From positions 21,226,001-21,290,000 of the forward strand of contig CM076152.1 of assembly GCA_038025085.1 (NCBI GenBank): a DNA stretch of 64,000 bases. Direction: 5' to 3'. The position numbers and the translations under genes are program-made. Under the pieces are notes generated by a model, which was given only the letters and a program-made list of their open reading frames with translations, was not told where the DNA came from and did no database searches. Positions 35,601 through 48,960 of this stretch are shown piece by piece. Position 1 is the first letter of the stretch. Every line of letters starts with the position of its first letter. The DNA is from Tetragonia tetragonoides (Eukaryota; Streptophyta; Magnoliopsida; Caryophyllales; Aizoaceae).

Positions 35601-38600
35601 CTCACTCAAATGAATGCAAACAAAGCATCTGGGCGCTTTCACTTAATATAGAACACAAATGAACTCATTCTCTTTCACCCTAGTCGTAAGAGCTGAAAAA
35701 ACGCGTAAATGCATTCAAAAGCTTGAGTTGAAGCTTGTTTGTACTTGTAAACATTCTTGCTGTCGTTTCTCACTCAAATGAATGCAAACAAAGCATCGGG
35801 GTGCTTTCTCTTAATATACAACACAAAAGAACTCAATCTCTTTCACCCTTGTCTTAAGAGCTGTTAAAACGAGTAAATGCATTCAAATGCGCAAATGCAA
35901 TCAAAAGCTTGAGTTGAAGCTTTTTTGTACTTGTAAACATCCTTGGTTTAGTTTCTCTCTCAAATGAATGCAAACAAAGCATCTGAGTGTTGTGTCTTAA
36001 TATACAACACAAAAGAACTCAATCTCTTTCACCCTAGTCGTAAGAGCTGTTAAAACGCGTAAATGCATTCAAAACGCGTAAAGGCATTCAAAAGCTTGAG
36101 TTGAAGCTTGTTTGTACTTTTAAACATCGTTCATGTAGTTTCCCACTCAAATGAATGCAAACAAAGTATCTGGGTGCTTTCTCTTAATATACAACACCAA
36201 AAGAACGCAAACTCTTTCACGCTAGTCGTACGAGCTGTTAGAACGCGTAAATGCATTCAAAAAGCGTAAAATGCATTCGAAAGCTTGAGTTGAAGCTTTT
36301 TTGTAGTTTTAAACAGCCTTGGTGTAGTTTCTCACTTAAATGAATGCAAATAAAGCATCCGGGTGCATTCTCTGAATCTTCAACACAAAAGAACTCAATC
36401 TCTTTCACCCTAATCGTCAGAGCTGTTAAAACGCGTAAATGCATTCTAAACGCGTAAATGCATTCAAAAGCTTGAGTTGAAGCTTGTTTGTACTTGTAAA
36501 CAACCTTGGTGTATTTTCTCCCTCAAATGAATGCAAACAAAGCATCTGGGTGCTTTCTCTTAATATACAACACAAAAGAACTCAATCTCTTTCACCCTAG
36601 TCGTAAGAGCTGTTAAAACGCGTAAATGCATTCAAAAGCTTGAGTTGAAGCTTGTTTGTACTTTTAAATAGCCTTGGTGTAGTTTCTCACTTAAATGAAT
36701 GCAAATAAAGCATCTGGGTGCATTCTCTTAATTTTCAACACAAAAGAACTCAATCTTGTTCACCCTAGTCGTAAGAGCTGTTAAAACGCGTAAATGCATT
36801 CAAAACGCGTAAATAATTCAAAAGCTTGATTAACAGCTTGTTTGTACTTTTAAACATCCTAGGTGTAGTTTCCTACTCAAATGATTGCAAACAAAGAATC
36901 TGGGGGCTTTCTGTAAATATACAACACAAAATAACTCAATCTCTTTCACCCTAGTCGTAAGAGCTGTTAAAACGCGTACATGCATTCAGAAGCTTGAGTT
37001 GAAGCTTTTTTGTACTTGTAAACATCCTTGGTGTAGTTTCTCACTCAAACGAATGCAAACAAAGTATCTGGGTGCTTTATCTTAATATACAACACAAAAG
37101 AACTCAATCTCTTTCACCCTAGTTTTAAGAGCACTTAAAACGGGTAAACGCATACAAAACCGCGTAAATGCATTCAAAAGCTTGAGTTGAAGCTTGTTTG
37201 TACTTATAAACATCCTTGGTGTAGTTTCTCACTCAAATGAATGCAAACAAAGCATCAGGGTGCTTTCTCTTAATATACAACACAGAAGAACTCAATCTCT
37301 TTCACCCTAATCTTAAGAGCTCTTAAAACGCGTAAATGAATTCAAAACGCGTAAGTGCATTCGAAAGCTTGAGATGAAGCTTGTTTGTACTTTTAAACAT
37401 CCTTGTTGTAGTTTCTCACTCAAATGAATGCAAACAAAGTATCTGGCTCCTTTCTCTTAATATACAACACAAAAGAACTCAATCTCTTTCACCCTAGTCG
37501 TAAGAGCTGTTAAAACGCGTAAATGCATTCAAAACGCGTAAATGTATTCAGAAACTTGAGTTGAAGCTTTTTTGTACTTGTAAACATCCTTGGTGTAACT
37601 TCTCACTCAAATGAATGCAAACAAAGTATCTGGGTGCTTTCTATTAATATACAACACAAAAGAACTCAATCTCTTTCACCCTAGTCTTTAGAGCACTTAA
37701 AACGCGTAAATGAATTCAAAACGCGTAAATGAATTCAAAACGCGTAAATGCATTCAAAAGCTTGAGTTGAAGCTTGTTTGCACTTTTAAACATCGTTGTT
37801 GTAGTTTCTCACTCAAATGAATGCAAACAAAGTATCTGGCTCCTTTCTCTTAATATACAACACAAAAGAACTCAATCTCTTTCACCCTAGTCGTAAGAGC
37901 TGTTAAAAAGCGTAAATGCATTCAAAACGCGTAAATGCATTCAAAACGCGTAAATGCATTCAAAAGCTTGAGTTGAAGCTTGTTTGTACTTTTAAACATC
38001 GTTCGTGTAGTTTCCCACTCAAATGAATGCAAACAAAGTTTCTGGGTGCTTTCTCTTAATATACAACACCAAAAGAACGCACTCTCTTTCACCCTAGTCG
38101 TACGAGCTGTTAGAACGCGTAAATGCATTCAAAAAGCGTAAAATGCATTCAAAAGCTTGAGTTGAAGCTTGTTTGTACTTTTAAACAGTCTTGGTGTAGT
38201 TTCTCACTTAAATGAATGCAAACAAAGCATCAGGGTGCTTTCTCTTAATATACAACACAAAAGAACTCAATCTCTTTCACCCTAGTCGTAAGAGCTGTTA
38301 AAACGTGTAAATGCATTCAAAACGCGTAAATGCAATCAAAAGCTTGAGTTGAAGCTTGTTTGTACTTGTTAACATCCTTGGTGTAGCTTCTCACTCAAAT
38401 GAATGCAAACAAAGTATCTGGGTGCTTTATATTAATATACAACACAAAAGAACTCAATCTCTTTCACCCTAGTCTTAAGAGCTCTTAAAACGCGTAAATG
38501 AATTCAAAACGCGTAAATGCATTCGAAAGCTTGAGATGAAGCTTGTTTGTACTTTTAAACATCCTTGTTGTAGTTTCTCACTCAAATGAATGCAAACAAA

Positions 38601-40599
38601 GTATCTGGCTCCTTTCTCTTAATATACAACACAAAAGAACTCAATCTCTTTCACCCTAGTCGTAAGAGCTGTTAAAACGTGTAAATCCATTCAAAACGCG
38701 TAAATGTATTCAGAAACTTGAGTTGATGCTTTTTTGTACTTGTAAACATCCTTGGTGTAGCTTTTCACACAAATGAATGCAAACAAAGTATCTGGGTGCT
38801 TTCTATTAATATACAACACAAAAGAACTCAATCTCTTTCACCCTAGTCTTAAGAGCTCTTAAAACGCGTAAATACATTCAAAAAGCGTAAAATGCATTCA
38901 AAAGCTTGAGTTGAAGCTTGTTTGTACTTTTAAACAGTCTTGGTGTAGTTTCTCACTTAAATGAATGCAAATAAAGCATTTGGGTGCATTCTCTTAATCT
39001 TCAACATAAAAGAACTCAATCTCTTTCACCCTAGTCGTAAGAGCTGTTAAAACGCGTAAATGCATTCTAAACGCGTAAATGCATTCAAAAGCTTGAGTTG
39101 AAGCTTGTTTGTACTTGTAAACATCCTTGGTGTATTTTCTCACTCAAATGAATGCAAACAAAGCATCTGGGTGCTTTCTCTTAATATACAACACAAAAGA
39201 ACTCAATCTCATTCACCCTAGTCGTAAGAGCTGTTAAAACGCGTAAATGCATTCAAAAGCTTGAGTTGAAGCATGTTTATACTTTTAAACAGCCTTGGTG
39301 TAGTTTCTCACTTAAAGGAATGCAAATAAAGCATCTGGGTGCATTCTCTTAATTTTCAACACAAAAGAACTCAATCTCGTTCACCTTTGTCGTAAGAGCT
39401 GTTAAAACGCGTAAATGCATTCAAAACGCGTAAATAATTCAAAAGCTTGATTAAAAGCTTGTTTGTACTTTTAAACATCCTTGATGTAGTTTCATACTCA
39501 AATTATTGCAAACAAAGAATCTGGGTGCTTTCTCTTAATATACAACACAAAAGAAGTCAATCTCTTTCACCCTAGTCGTAAGAGCTGTTAAAACGGGTAA
39601 ATGCATTCAAAACGCGTAAATGCATTCAAAAGCTTGAGTTGAAGTTTGTTTGTAGTTGTAAACATCCTTGGTGTAGTTTCTCACTCAAACGAATGCAAAC
39701 AAAGTATCTGGGTGCTTTATCTTAATATACAACACAAAAGAACTCAATCTCTTTCACCCTAGTTTTAAGAGCACTTAAAACGAGTAAACGCATACAAAAC
39801 CGCGGAAATGCATTCAAAAGCTTGAGTTGAAGCTTGTTTGTACTTTTAAATATCGTTCGTGTAGTTTCCCACTCAAATGAATGCAAACAAAGTTTCTGGG
39901 TGCTTTCTCTTAATAGACAACACCAAAAGAACACAATCTCTTTCACCCTAGTCGTGCAAGCTGTTAGAACGCGTAAATGCATTCAAAAAGCGTAAAATGC
40001 ATTCAAAAGCTTGAGTTGAAGCTTGTTTGTACTTTTAAACAGCCTTGGTGTAGTTTCTCACTTAATTGAATGCAAATAAAGCATCTGGGTGCATTCTCTT
40101 AATCTTCAACACAAAAGAACTCAATCTCTTTCACCCTAGTCGTAAGAGCTGTTAAAACGCGTAAATGCATTCTAAATGCGTAAATGCATTCAAAAGCTTG
40201 AGTTGAAGCTTGTTTGTACTTGTAAACATCCTTGGTGTATTTTCTCACTCAAATGAATGCAAACAAAGCATCTGGGTGCTTTCTCTTAATATACAACACA
40301 AAAGAAGTCAATCTCTTTCACCCTAGTCGTAAGAGCTGTTAAAACGCGTAAATGCATTCAAAAGCTTGAGTTGAAACTTGTTTGTACTTTTAAACAGCCT
40401 TGGTGTAGTTTCTCAGTTAAATGAATGCAAATAAAGCATCTGGGTGCATTCTCTTAATTTTCAACACAAAACAACTCAATCTCGTTCACCTTTGTCGTAA
40501 GAGCTGTTAAAACGCGTAAATGCATTCAAAACGCGTAAATGCATTCAAAACGCGTAAATAATTCAAAAGCTTGATTAAAAGCTTGTTTGTACTTTTAAA

Positions 40600-41395
40600 C
40601 ATCCTTGGTGTAGTTTCTCACTCAAATGAATGCAAACAAAGTATCTGGCTCCTTTCTCTTAATATACAACACAAAAGAACTCAATCTCTTTCACCCTAGT
40701 CGTAAGAGTTGTTAAAACGCGTAAATGCAATCAAAACGCGTAAATGCATTGAAAAGCTTGACTTGAAGCTTGTTTGTACTTTTATACAACACAAAAGAAC
40801 TCAATCTCTTTCACCCTAGTCTTAAGAGCTCTTAAAACGCGTAAATGAATTCAAAACGCGTAAATGCATTCAAAAGCTTGAGTTGAAGCTTGTTTGTACT
40901 TTTAAACATCGTTATTGTAGTTTCTCACTCAAATGAATGCAAACAAAGTATCTGGCTCCTTTCTCTTAATATACAACACAAAAGAACTCAATCTCTTTCA
41001 CCCTAGTCGTAAGAGTTGTTAAAACGCGTAAATGCAATCAAAACGCGTAAATGCATTGAAAAGCTTGACTTGAAGCTTGTTTGTACTTTTATACAACACA
41101 AAAGAACTCAATCTCTTTCACCCTAGTCTTAAGAGCTCTTAAAACGCGTAAATGAATTCAAAACGCGTAAATGCATTCAAAAGCTTGAGTTGAAGCTTGT
41201 TTGTACTTTTAAACATCGTTATTGTAGTTTCTCACTCAAATGAATGCAAACAAAGTATCTGGCTCCTTTCTCTTAATATACAACACAAAAGAACTCAATC
41301 TCTTTCACCCTAGTCGTAAGAGTTGTTAAAACGCGTAAATGCAATCAAAACGCGTAAATGCATTGAAAAGCTTGACTTGAAGCTTGTTTGTACTT
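40600..41395 (+). repeat. 307-bp tandem expansion, ~2.6 copies
   Basis: The module gtaaatgcaatc is at 40721, 41028 and 41335, exactly 307 bp apart, and the copies are almost identical by eye. Each unit is one full monomer plus one monomer with a 67-bp internal deletion (187 + 187 - 67 = 307). The deletion joins gtactttta directly to tacaacacaaaag at ~40784 and ~41091. The third repeat lacks the deletion and continues as an ordinary monomer. The first copy has ccttggtg where later ones have cgttattg. Confidence 0.92.
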
Positions 41396-43374
41396 TTAAA
41401 CATCGTTCGTGTAGTTTCCCACTCAAATGAATGCAAACAAAGTTTCTGGGTGCTTTCTCTTAATATACAACACCAAAAGAACACAATCTCTTTCACCCTA
41501 GTCGTGCAAGCTGTTAGAACGCGTAAATGCATTCAAAAAGCGTAAAATGCATTCAAAAGCTTGAGTTGAAGCTTGCTTGTACTTTTAAACAGTCTTGGTG
41601 TAGTTTCTCACTTAAATGAATGCAAATAAAGCATCTGGGTGCATTCTCTTAATCTTCAACACAAAAGAACTCAATCTCTTTCACCCTAGTTTTAAGAGCA
41701 CTTAAAACGGGTAAACGCATTCTAAATGCGTAAATGCATTCAAAAGCTTGAGTTGAAGCTTGTTTGTACTTCTAAACATCCTTGGTGTATTTTCTCACTC
41801 AAATGAATGCAAACAAAGCATCTGGGTGCTTTCTCTTAATATACAACGCAAAAGAACTCAATCTCTTTCACCCTAGTCGTAAGAGCTGTTAAAACGCGTA
41901 AATGCATTCAAAAGCTTGAGTTGAAGCTTGTTTGTACTTTTAAACAGCCTTGGTGTAGTTTCTCAGTTAAATGAATGCAAATAAAGCATCTGGGTGCATT
42001 CTCTTAATTTTCAACACAAAAGAACTCAATCTCGTTCACCTTTGTCGTAAGAGCTGTTAAAACGCGTAAATGCATTCAAAACGCTTAAATAATTCAAAAG
42101 CTTGATTAAAAGCTTGTTTGTACGTTTAAACATCCTTGGTGTAGTTTCTTACTCAAATTATTGCAAACAAAGAATCTGGGTGCTTTCTCTTAATATACAA
42201 CACAAAAGAACTCAATCTCTTTCACCCTAGTCGTAAGAGCTGTTAAAACGGGTAAATGCATTCAAAACGCGTAAATGCATTCAAAAGCTTGAGTTGAAGT
42301 TTGTTTGTAGTTGTAAACATCCTTGGTGTAGTTTCTCACTCAAACGAATGCAAACAAAGTATCTGGGTGCTTTATCTTAATATACAACACAAAAGAACTC
42401 AATCTCTTTCACCCTAGTTTTAAGAGCACTTAAAACGGGTAAACGCATACAAAACCGCGGAAATGCATTCACAAGCTTGAGTTGAAGCTTGTTTGTACTG
42501 CTAAACATCCTTGGTGTTGTTTCTCACTCAAATGAATGCAAACAAAGCATCAGGGTGCTTTCTCTTAATATACAACACAAAAGAACTCAATCTCTTTCAC
42601 CCTAGTCGTAAGAGCTGTTAAAACGTGTAAATGCATTCAAAACGCGTAAATGCAATCAAAAGCTTGAGTTGAGGCTTGTTTGTACTTGTAAACATCCTTG
42701 GTGTAGCTTCTCACTCAAATTAATGCAAACAAAGTATCTGGGTGCTTTCTATTAATATACAACACAAAAGAACTCAATCTCTTTCACCCCAGTCTTAAGA
42801 GCTCTTAAAACGCGTAAATGATTTCAAAACGCGTAAATGCATTCGAAAGCTTGAGATGAAGCTTGTTTGTAATTTTAAACATCCTTGTTGTAGTTTCTCA
42901 CTCAAATGAATGCAAACAAAGTATCTGGCTCCTTTCTCTTAATATACAACACAAAAGAACTCAATCTCTTTCACCCTAGTCGTAAGAGCTGTTAAAACGC
43001 GCAAATGCATTCAAAACGCGTAAATGTATTCAGAAACTTGAGTTGAAGCTTTTTTGTACTTGTAAACATCCTTGGTGTAGCTTCTCACTCAAATGAATGC
43101 AAACAAAGTATCTGGGTGCTTTCTATTAATATACAACACAAAAGAACTCAATCTCTTTCACCCTAGTCTTAAGAGCTCTTAAAAAGCGTAAATGAATTCA
43201 AAACGCGTAAATGCATTCAAAAGCTTGAGTTGAAGCTTGTTTGTACTTTTAAACATCGTTGTTGTAGTTTCTCACTCAAATGAATGCAAACAAAGTATCT
43301 GGCTCCTTTCTCTAAATATACAACACAAAAGAACTCAATCTCTTTCACCCTAGTCGTAAGAGTTGTTAAAACGC
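41335..43374 (+). repeat. 2040-bp higher-order unit, copy 1 (eleven monomers)
   Basis: Runs from the cgcgtaaatgcaatc module at 41335 to the same module at 43375. Anchors across the unit keep the 2040-bp shift: gtttctgggtg at ~41445 and 43485, and cgcgg at 42456 and 44496. Differences are scattered single bases. Confidence 0.86.
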
Positions 43375-45235
43375 GTAAATGCAATCAAAACGCGTAAATG
43401 CATTGAAAAGCTTGACTTGAAGCTTGTTTGTACTTTTAAACATCGTTCGTGTAGTTTCCCACTCAAATGAATGCAAACAAAGTTTCTGGGTGCTTTCTCT
43501 TAATATACAACACCAAAAAAACACAATCTCTTTCACCCTAGTCGTGCAAGCTGTTAGAACGCGTAAATGCATTCAAAAAGCGTAAAATGCATTCAAAAGC
43601 TTGAGTTGAAGCTTGTTTGTACTTTTAAACAGCCTTGGTGTAGTTTCTCACTTAAATGAATGCAAATAAAGCATCTGGGTGCATTCTCTTAATCTTCAAC
43701 ACAAAAGAACTCAATCTCTTTCACCCTAGTCGTAAGAGCTGTTAAAACGCGTAAATGCATTCTAAATGCGTAAATGCATTCAAAAGCTTGAGTTGAAGCT
43801 TGTTTGTACTTGTAAACATCCTTGGTGTATTTTCTCACTCAAATGAATGCAAACAAAGCATCTGGGTGCTTTCTCTTAATATACAACACAAAAGAACTCA
43901 ATCTCTTTCACCCTAGTCGTAAGAGCTGTTAAAACGCGTAAATGCATTCAAAAGCTTGAGTTGAAGCTTGTTTGTACTTTTAAACAGCCTTGGTGTAGTT
44001 TCTCAGTTACATGAATGCAAATAAAGCATCTGGGTGCATTCTCTTAATTTTCAACACAAAAGAACTCAATCTCGTTCACCTTTGTCGTAAGAGCTGTTAA
44101 AACGCGTAAATGCATTCAAAACGCGTAATTATTTCAAAAGCTTGATTAAAAGCTTGTTTGTACGTTTAAACATCCTTGGTGTAGTTTCTTACTCAAATTA
44201 TTGCAAACAAAGAATCTGGGGGCTTTCTCTGAATATACAACACAAAAGAACTCAATCTCTTTCGCCCTAGACGTAAGAGCTGTTAAAACGGGTAAATGCA
44301 TTCAAAACGCGTAAATGCATTCAAAAGCTTGAGTTGAAGTTTGTTTGTAGTTGTAAACATCCTTGGTGTAGTTTCTCACTCAAACGAATGCAAACAAAGT
44401 ATCTGGGTGCTTTATCTTAATATACAACACAAAAGAACTCATTCTCTTTCACCCTAGTTTTAAGAGCACTTAAAACGGGTAAACGCATACAAAACCGCGG
44501 AAATGCATTCAAAAGCTTGAGTTGAAGCTTGTTTGTACTTCTAAACATCCTTGGTGTTGTTTCTCACTCAAATGAATGCAAACAAAGCATCTGGGTGCTT
44601 TCTCTTAATATACAACACAAAAGAACTCAATCTCTTTCACCCTAGTCGTAAGAGTTGTTAAAACGTGTAAATGCATTCAAAACGCGTAAATGCAATCAAA
44701 AGCTTGAGTTGAGGCTTGTTTGTACTTGTAAACATCCTTGTTGTAGCTTCTCACTCAATTGAATGCAAACAAAGTATATGGGTGCTTTCTATTAATATAC
44801 AACACAAAAGAACTCAATCTCTTTCACCCTAGTCTTCAGAGCTCTTAAAACGCGTAAATGAATTCAAAACGCGTAAATGCATTCGAAAGCTTGAGATGAA
44901 GCTTGTTTGTACTTTTAAACATCCTTGTTGTAGTTTCTCACTAAAATGAATGCAAACAAAGTATCTGGCTCCTTTCTCTTAATATACAACACAAAAGAAC
45001 TCAATCTCTTTCACCCTAGTCGTAAGAGCTGTTAAAACGCGTAAATCCATTCAAAATGCGTAAATGTATTCAGAAACTTGAGTTGAAGCTTTTTTGTACT
45101 TGTAAACATCCTTGGTGTAGCTTTTCACTCAAATGAATGCAAACAAAGTATCTGGGTGCTTTCTATTAATATACAACACAACAGAACTCAATCTCTTTCA
45201 CCCTAGTCTTAAGAGCTTTTAAAACACGTAAATGC
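43375..45235 (+). repeat. 2040-bp unit, copy 2 lacking two monomers at its end
   Basis: Collinear with copy 1 to ~45210. There, instead of the ggctcc-type and gttcgtgtag-type monomers, it joins directly to gcattcaaaaagcgtaaaatg. The loss is 375 bp, giving the 1665-bp spacing. The same shortened join is present near 38875, so the shorter unit already existed in the block. Confidence 0.82.
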
Positions 45236-46905
45236 ATTCAAAAAGCGTAAAATGCATTCAAAAGCTTGAGTTGAAGCTTGTTTGTACTTTTAAACAGTCT
45301 TGGTGTAGTTTCTCACTTAAATGAATGCAAATAAAGCATCTGGGTGCATTCTCTTAATCTTCAACACAAAAGAACTCAATCTCTTTCACCCTAGTCGTAA
45401 GAGCTGTTATAACGCGTAAATGCATTCTAAACGCGTAAATGCATTCAAAAGCTTGAGTTGAAGCTTGTTTGTACTTGTAAACATCCTTGGTGTATTTTCT
45501 CACTCAAATGAATGCAAACAAAGCATCTGGGTGCTTTCTCTTAATATACAACACAAAAGAACTCAATCTCTTTCACCCTAGTCGTAAGAGCTGTTAAAAC
45601 GCGTAAATGCATTCAAAAGCTTGAGTTGAAGCTTGTTTGTACTTTTAAACAGCCTTGGTGTAGTTTCTCAGTTAAATGAATGCAAATAAAGCAACTGGGT
45701 GCATTCTCTTAATTTTCAACACAACAGAACTCAATCTCGTTCACCTTTGTCGTAAGAGCTGTTAAAACGCGTAAATGCATTCAAAACGTGTAAATAATTC
45801 AAAAGCTTGATTAATAGCTTGTTTGTACTTTTAAACATCCTTGGTGTAGTTTCTTACTCAAATTATTGCAAACAAAGAATCTGGGTGCTTTCTCTTAATA
45901 TACAACACAAAAGAACTCAATCTCTTTCACCCTAGTCGTAAGAGCTGTTAAAACGGGTAAATACATTCAAAACGCGTAAATGCATTCAAAAGCTTGAGTT
46001 GAAGTTTGTTTGTAGTTGTAAACATACTTGGTGTAGTTTCTCACTCAAACGAATGCAAACAAAGTATCTGGGTGCTTTATCTTAATATACAACACAAAAG
46101 AACTCAATCTCTTTCACCCTAGTTTAAAGAGCACTTAAAACGGGTAAACGCATACAAAACCGCGGAAATGCATCCAAAAGCTTGAGTTGAAGCTTGTTTG
46201 TACTTCTAAACATCCTTGGTGTAGTTTCTCACTCAAATAAATGCAAACAAAGCATCAGGGTGCTTTCTCTTAATATACAACACAAAAGAACTCAATCTTT
46301 TTCACCCTAGTCGTAAGAGCTGTTAAAACGTGTAAATGCATTCAAAACGCGTAAATGCAATCAAAAGCTTGAGTTGAGGCTTGTTTGTACTTGTAAACAT
46401 CCTTGGTGTAGCTTCTCACTCAAATGAATGCAGACAAAGTATCTGGGTGCTTTCTATTAATATACAACATAAAAGAACTCAATCTCTTTCACCCTAGTCT
46501 TAAGAGCTCTTAAAACGCGTAAATGAATTCAAAACGCGTAAATGCATTCGAAAGCTTGAGATGAAGCTTGTTTGTAATTTTAAACATCCTTGTTGTAGTT
46601 TCTCACTCAAATGAATGCAAACAAAGTATCTGGCTCCTTTCTCTTAATATACAACACAAAAAAACTCAATCTCTTTCACCCTAGTCGTAAGAGCTGTTAA
46701 AACGCGCAAATGCATTCAAAACGCGTAAATGTATTCAGAAACTTGAGTTGAAGCTTTTTTGTACTTGTAAACATCCTTGGTGTAGCTTCTCACTCAAATG
46801 AATGCAAACAAAGTATCTGGGTGCTTTCTTTTAATATACAACACAAAAGAACTCAATCTCTTTCACCCTAGTCGTGCGAGCTGTTAGAACGCGTAAATGC
46901 ATTCA
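45236..46905 (+). repeat. 1665-bp higher-order unit
   Basis: Matches 43575-45235 at a 1665-bp shift (cgcgg at 44496 and 46161; tggctcc near 44966 and 46631). About nine monomers. It ends at the next agcgtaaaatgc anchor (46908). Confidence 0.84.
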
Positions 46906-48060
46906 AAAGCGTAAAATGCATTCAAAAGCTTGAGTTGAAGCTTGTTTGTACTTTTAAATAGCCTTGGTGTACTTTCTCACTTAAATGAATGCAAATAAAG
47001 CATCTGGGTGCATTCTCTTAATCTTCAACACAAAAGAACTCAATCTCTTTCACCCTAGTCGTAAGAGCTGTTAAAACGCGTAAATGCATTCTAAATGCGT
47101 AAATGCATTCAAAAGCTTGAGTTGAAGCTTGTTTGTACTTGTAAACATCTTGGTGTATTTTCTCACTCAAATGAATGCAAACAAAGCATCTGGGTGCTTT
47201 CTCTTAATATACAACACAAAAGAACTCAGTCTCTTTCACCCTAGTCGTAAGAGTTGTTAAAACGCGTAAATGCATTCAAAAGCTTGAGTTGAAGCTTGTT
47301 TGTACTTTTAAACAGCCTTGGTGTAGTTTCTCAGTTAAATGAATGCAAATAAAGCATCTGGGTGCATTCTCTTAATTTTCAACACAAAAGAACTCAATCT
47401 CGTTCACCTTTGTCGTAGGAGCTGTTAAAACGCGTAAATGCATTCAAAACGCGTAAATAATTCAAAAGCTTGATTAAAAGCTTGTTTGTACTTTTAAACA
47501 TCCTTGGTGTAGTTTCTTACTCAAATTATTGCAAACAAAGAATCTGGGTGCTTTCTCTTAATAGACAATACAAAAGAACTCAATCTCTTTCACCCTAGTC
47601 GTAAGAGCTGTTAAAACGGGTAAATACATTCAAAACGCGTAAATGCATTCAAAAGCTTGAGTTGTAGTTTGTTTGTAGTTGTAAACATCCTTGGTGTAGT
47701 TTCTCACTCAAATGAATGCAAACAAAGCATATGGGAGCTTTCTCTTAATATACAACACAAAAGAACTCAATATCTTTCACCGTAGTCGTAAGAGCTGTTA
47801 AAACGCGTAAATGCATTCAAAACGGGTAAATGCATTCAAAAGCTTGAGTTGAAGGTTTTTTGTACTTGTACACATCCTTGGTGTAGTTTCTCTCTCAAAT
47901 GAATGCAAACAAAGCATCTGGGTGCTTTCTCTTAATATACAACACAAAAGAACTTAATCTCTTTCACCCTAATCATAAGAGTTGTTAAAACGAGTAAATG
48001 CATTCAAAACGTGTAAATGCATTTAAAAGCTTGAGTTGAAGCTTGTTTGTACTTTTAAAC

Positions 48061-48600
48061 ATCCTTGGAGTAGTTTCTCAGTTAAATGAATGCAAACAAA
48101 GCATCTGGGTGCTTTCTCTTAATTTTCAACACAAAAAAACTCAATCTCTTTCACCCTAGTCGTAAGAGCTATTAAAACGCGTAAATGCATTCAAAATGCG
48201 TAAATGCATTTAAAAGCTTGAGTTGAAGCATGTTTGTACTTGTAAACATTCTTGGTGCAGTTTCTCACTCAAATGAATGCAAACAAAGCATTTGGGTGCT
48301 TTCTCTTAATATACAACACAAAAGAACTTCATTTACCGTAGTCGTAAGAGCTGTTAAAACGCGTAAATGCATTCAAAAGCTTGAGTTGAAGCTTGTTTTT
48401 ACTTGTATACATCCTTGGGGTAGTTTCTCACATAAATGAATGCAAACAAAGCATATTGGTTCTTTCTCGTAATTTTCAACACAAAAGAACTCAATCTCTT
48501 TCACCCTAGTCGTAAGAGCTGTTAAAACGCGTAAATGCATTCAAAAGCTTTAGTTGAAGCTTGTTTGTAGTTGTAAACATCCTTGGTGTAGTTTCTCACT
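48061..48600 (+). repeat. Three-monomer cassette, copy 1
   Basis: A linked set of variants: a monomer with ctcagttaaatg, then one with acattcttggtgcag and acttc-type sequence before the cgtagtcg, then one with tatacatccttggggtag. The same order recurs near 53830-54240, 54370-54790 and 61610-62020, so the three travel as a group. The 48230 and 61786 copies are about 13.5 kb apart. Confidence 0.8.
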
Positions 48601-48900
48601 CAAATGAATGCAAACAAAGCATCTGGGTGCTTTCTCTTAATATACAACACAAAAGAACTCATTCTCTTGCACCCTAGTCGTAAGAGCTGAAAAAACGCGT
48701 AAATACATTCAAAAGCTTGAGTTGAAGCTTGTTTGTACTTGTAAATATCCTTGGTGTACTTTCTCACTCAAATGAATGCAAACAAAGTATCTTGGTGCTT
48801 TCTCTTAATATACAACACAAAAGAACTCAATCTCTTTCACCCTAGTCGTAAGAGCTGTTAAAACATGTAAATGCATTCAAAACGCGTAAATGCATTCAAA

Positions 48901-48960
48901 AGCAATTTTCAACACAAAAAAACTCAATCTCTTTCACCCTAGTCGTAAAAGTTGTTAAAC
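48901..48960 (+). repeat. Truncated monomer junction, block G copy 1
   Basis: agcaattttcaacac followed by aaaaaaactc and gtaaaagttgttaaacgcg. Repeated 1741 bp later at 50642 and 6336 bp later at 55237. Confidence 0.9.

Larger units (their letters stand above)
27191..36860 (+). repeat. Region 6: mixed block with 4950-bp and 1479-bp shifts
   Basis: Satellite only; no gene. The variants gaatctggat (28291, 33241) and gcgtaaatgg (28201, 33151) are 4950 bp apart. Just upstream the shift is 4970, a difference of one 19-bp module plus one base. The rare ttttacttttaatcaacc at 30421 returns at 31900 (1479 bp), with aagcaaacagagc at 30651 and 32129 (1478 bp, one base lost near 32017). The rest is assorted monomers, including several one-off junctions. 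Confidence 0.8.
36861..47490 (+). repeat. Region 7: 1665/2040-bp higher-order repeat block
   Basis: The anchor agcgtaaaatgc is at 41539, 43579, 45244 and 46908 (steps 2040, 1665, 1664). The anchor cgcggaaatgc is at 39801, 42456, 44496 and 46161 (steps 2655, 2040, 1665). The units differ by two monomers (375 bp). The 2655 step equals 2040 plus two 307-bp insertions plus one base. The subtype tctggctcctttctc and the shortened module cgcgtaaataattc are concentrated here. Confidence 0.88.
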
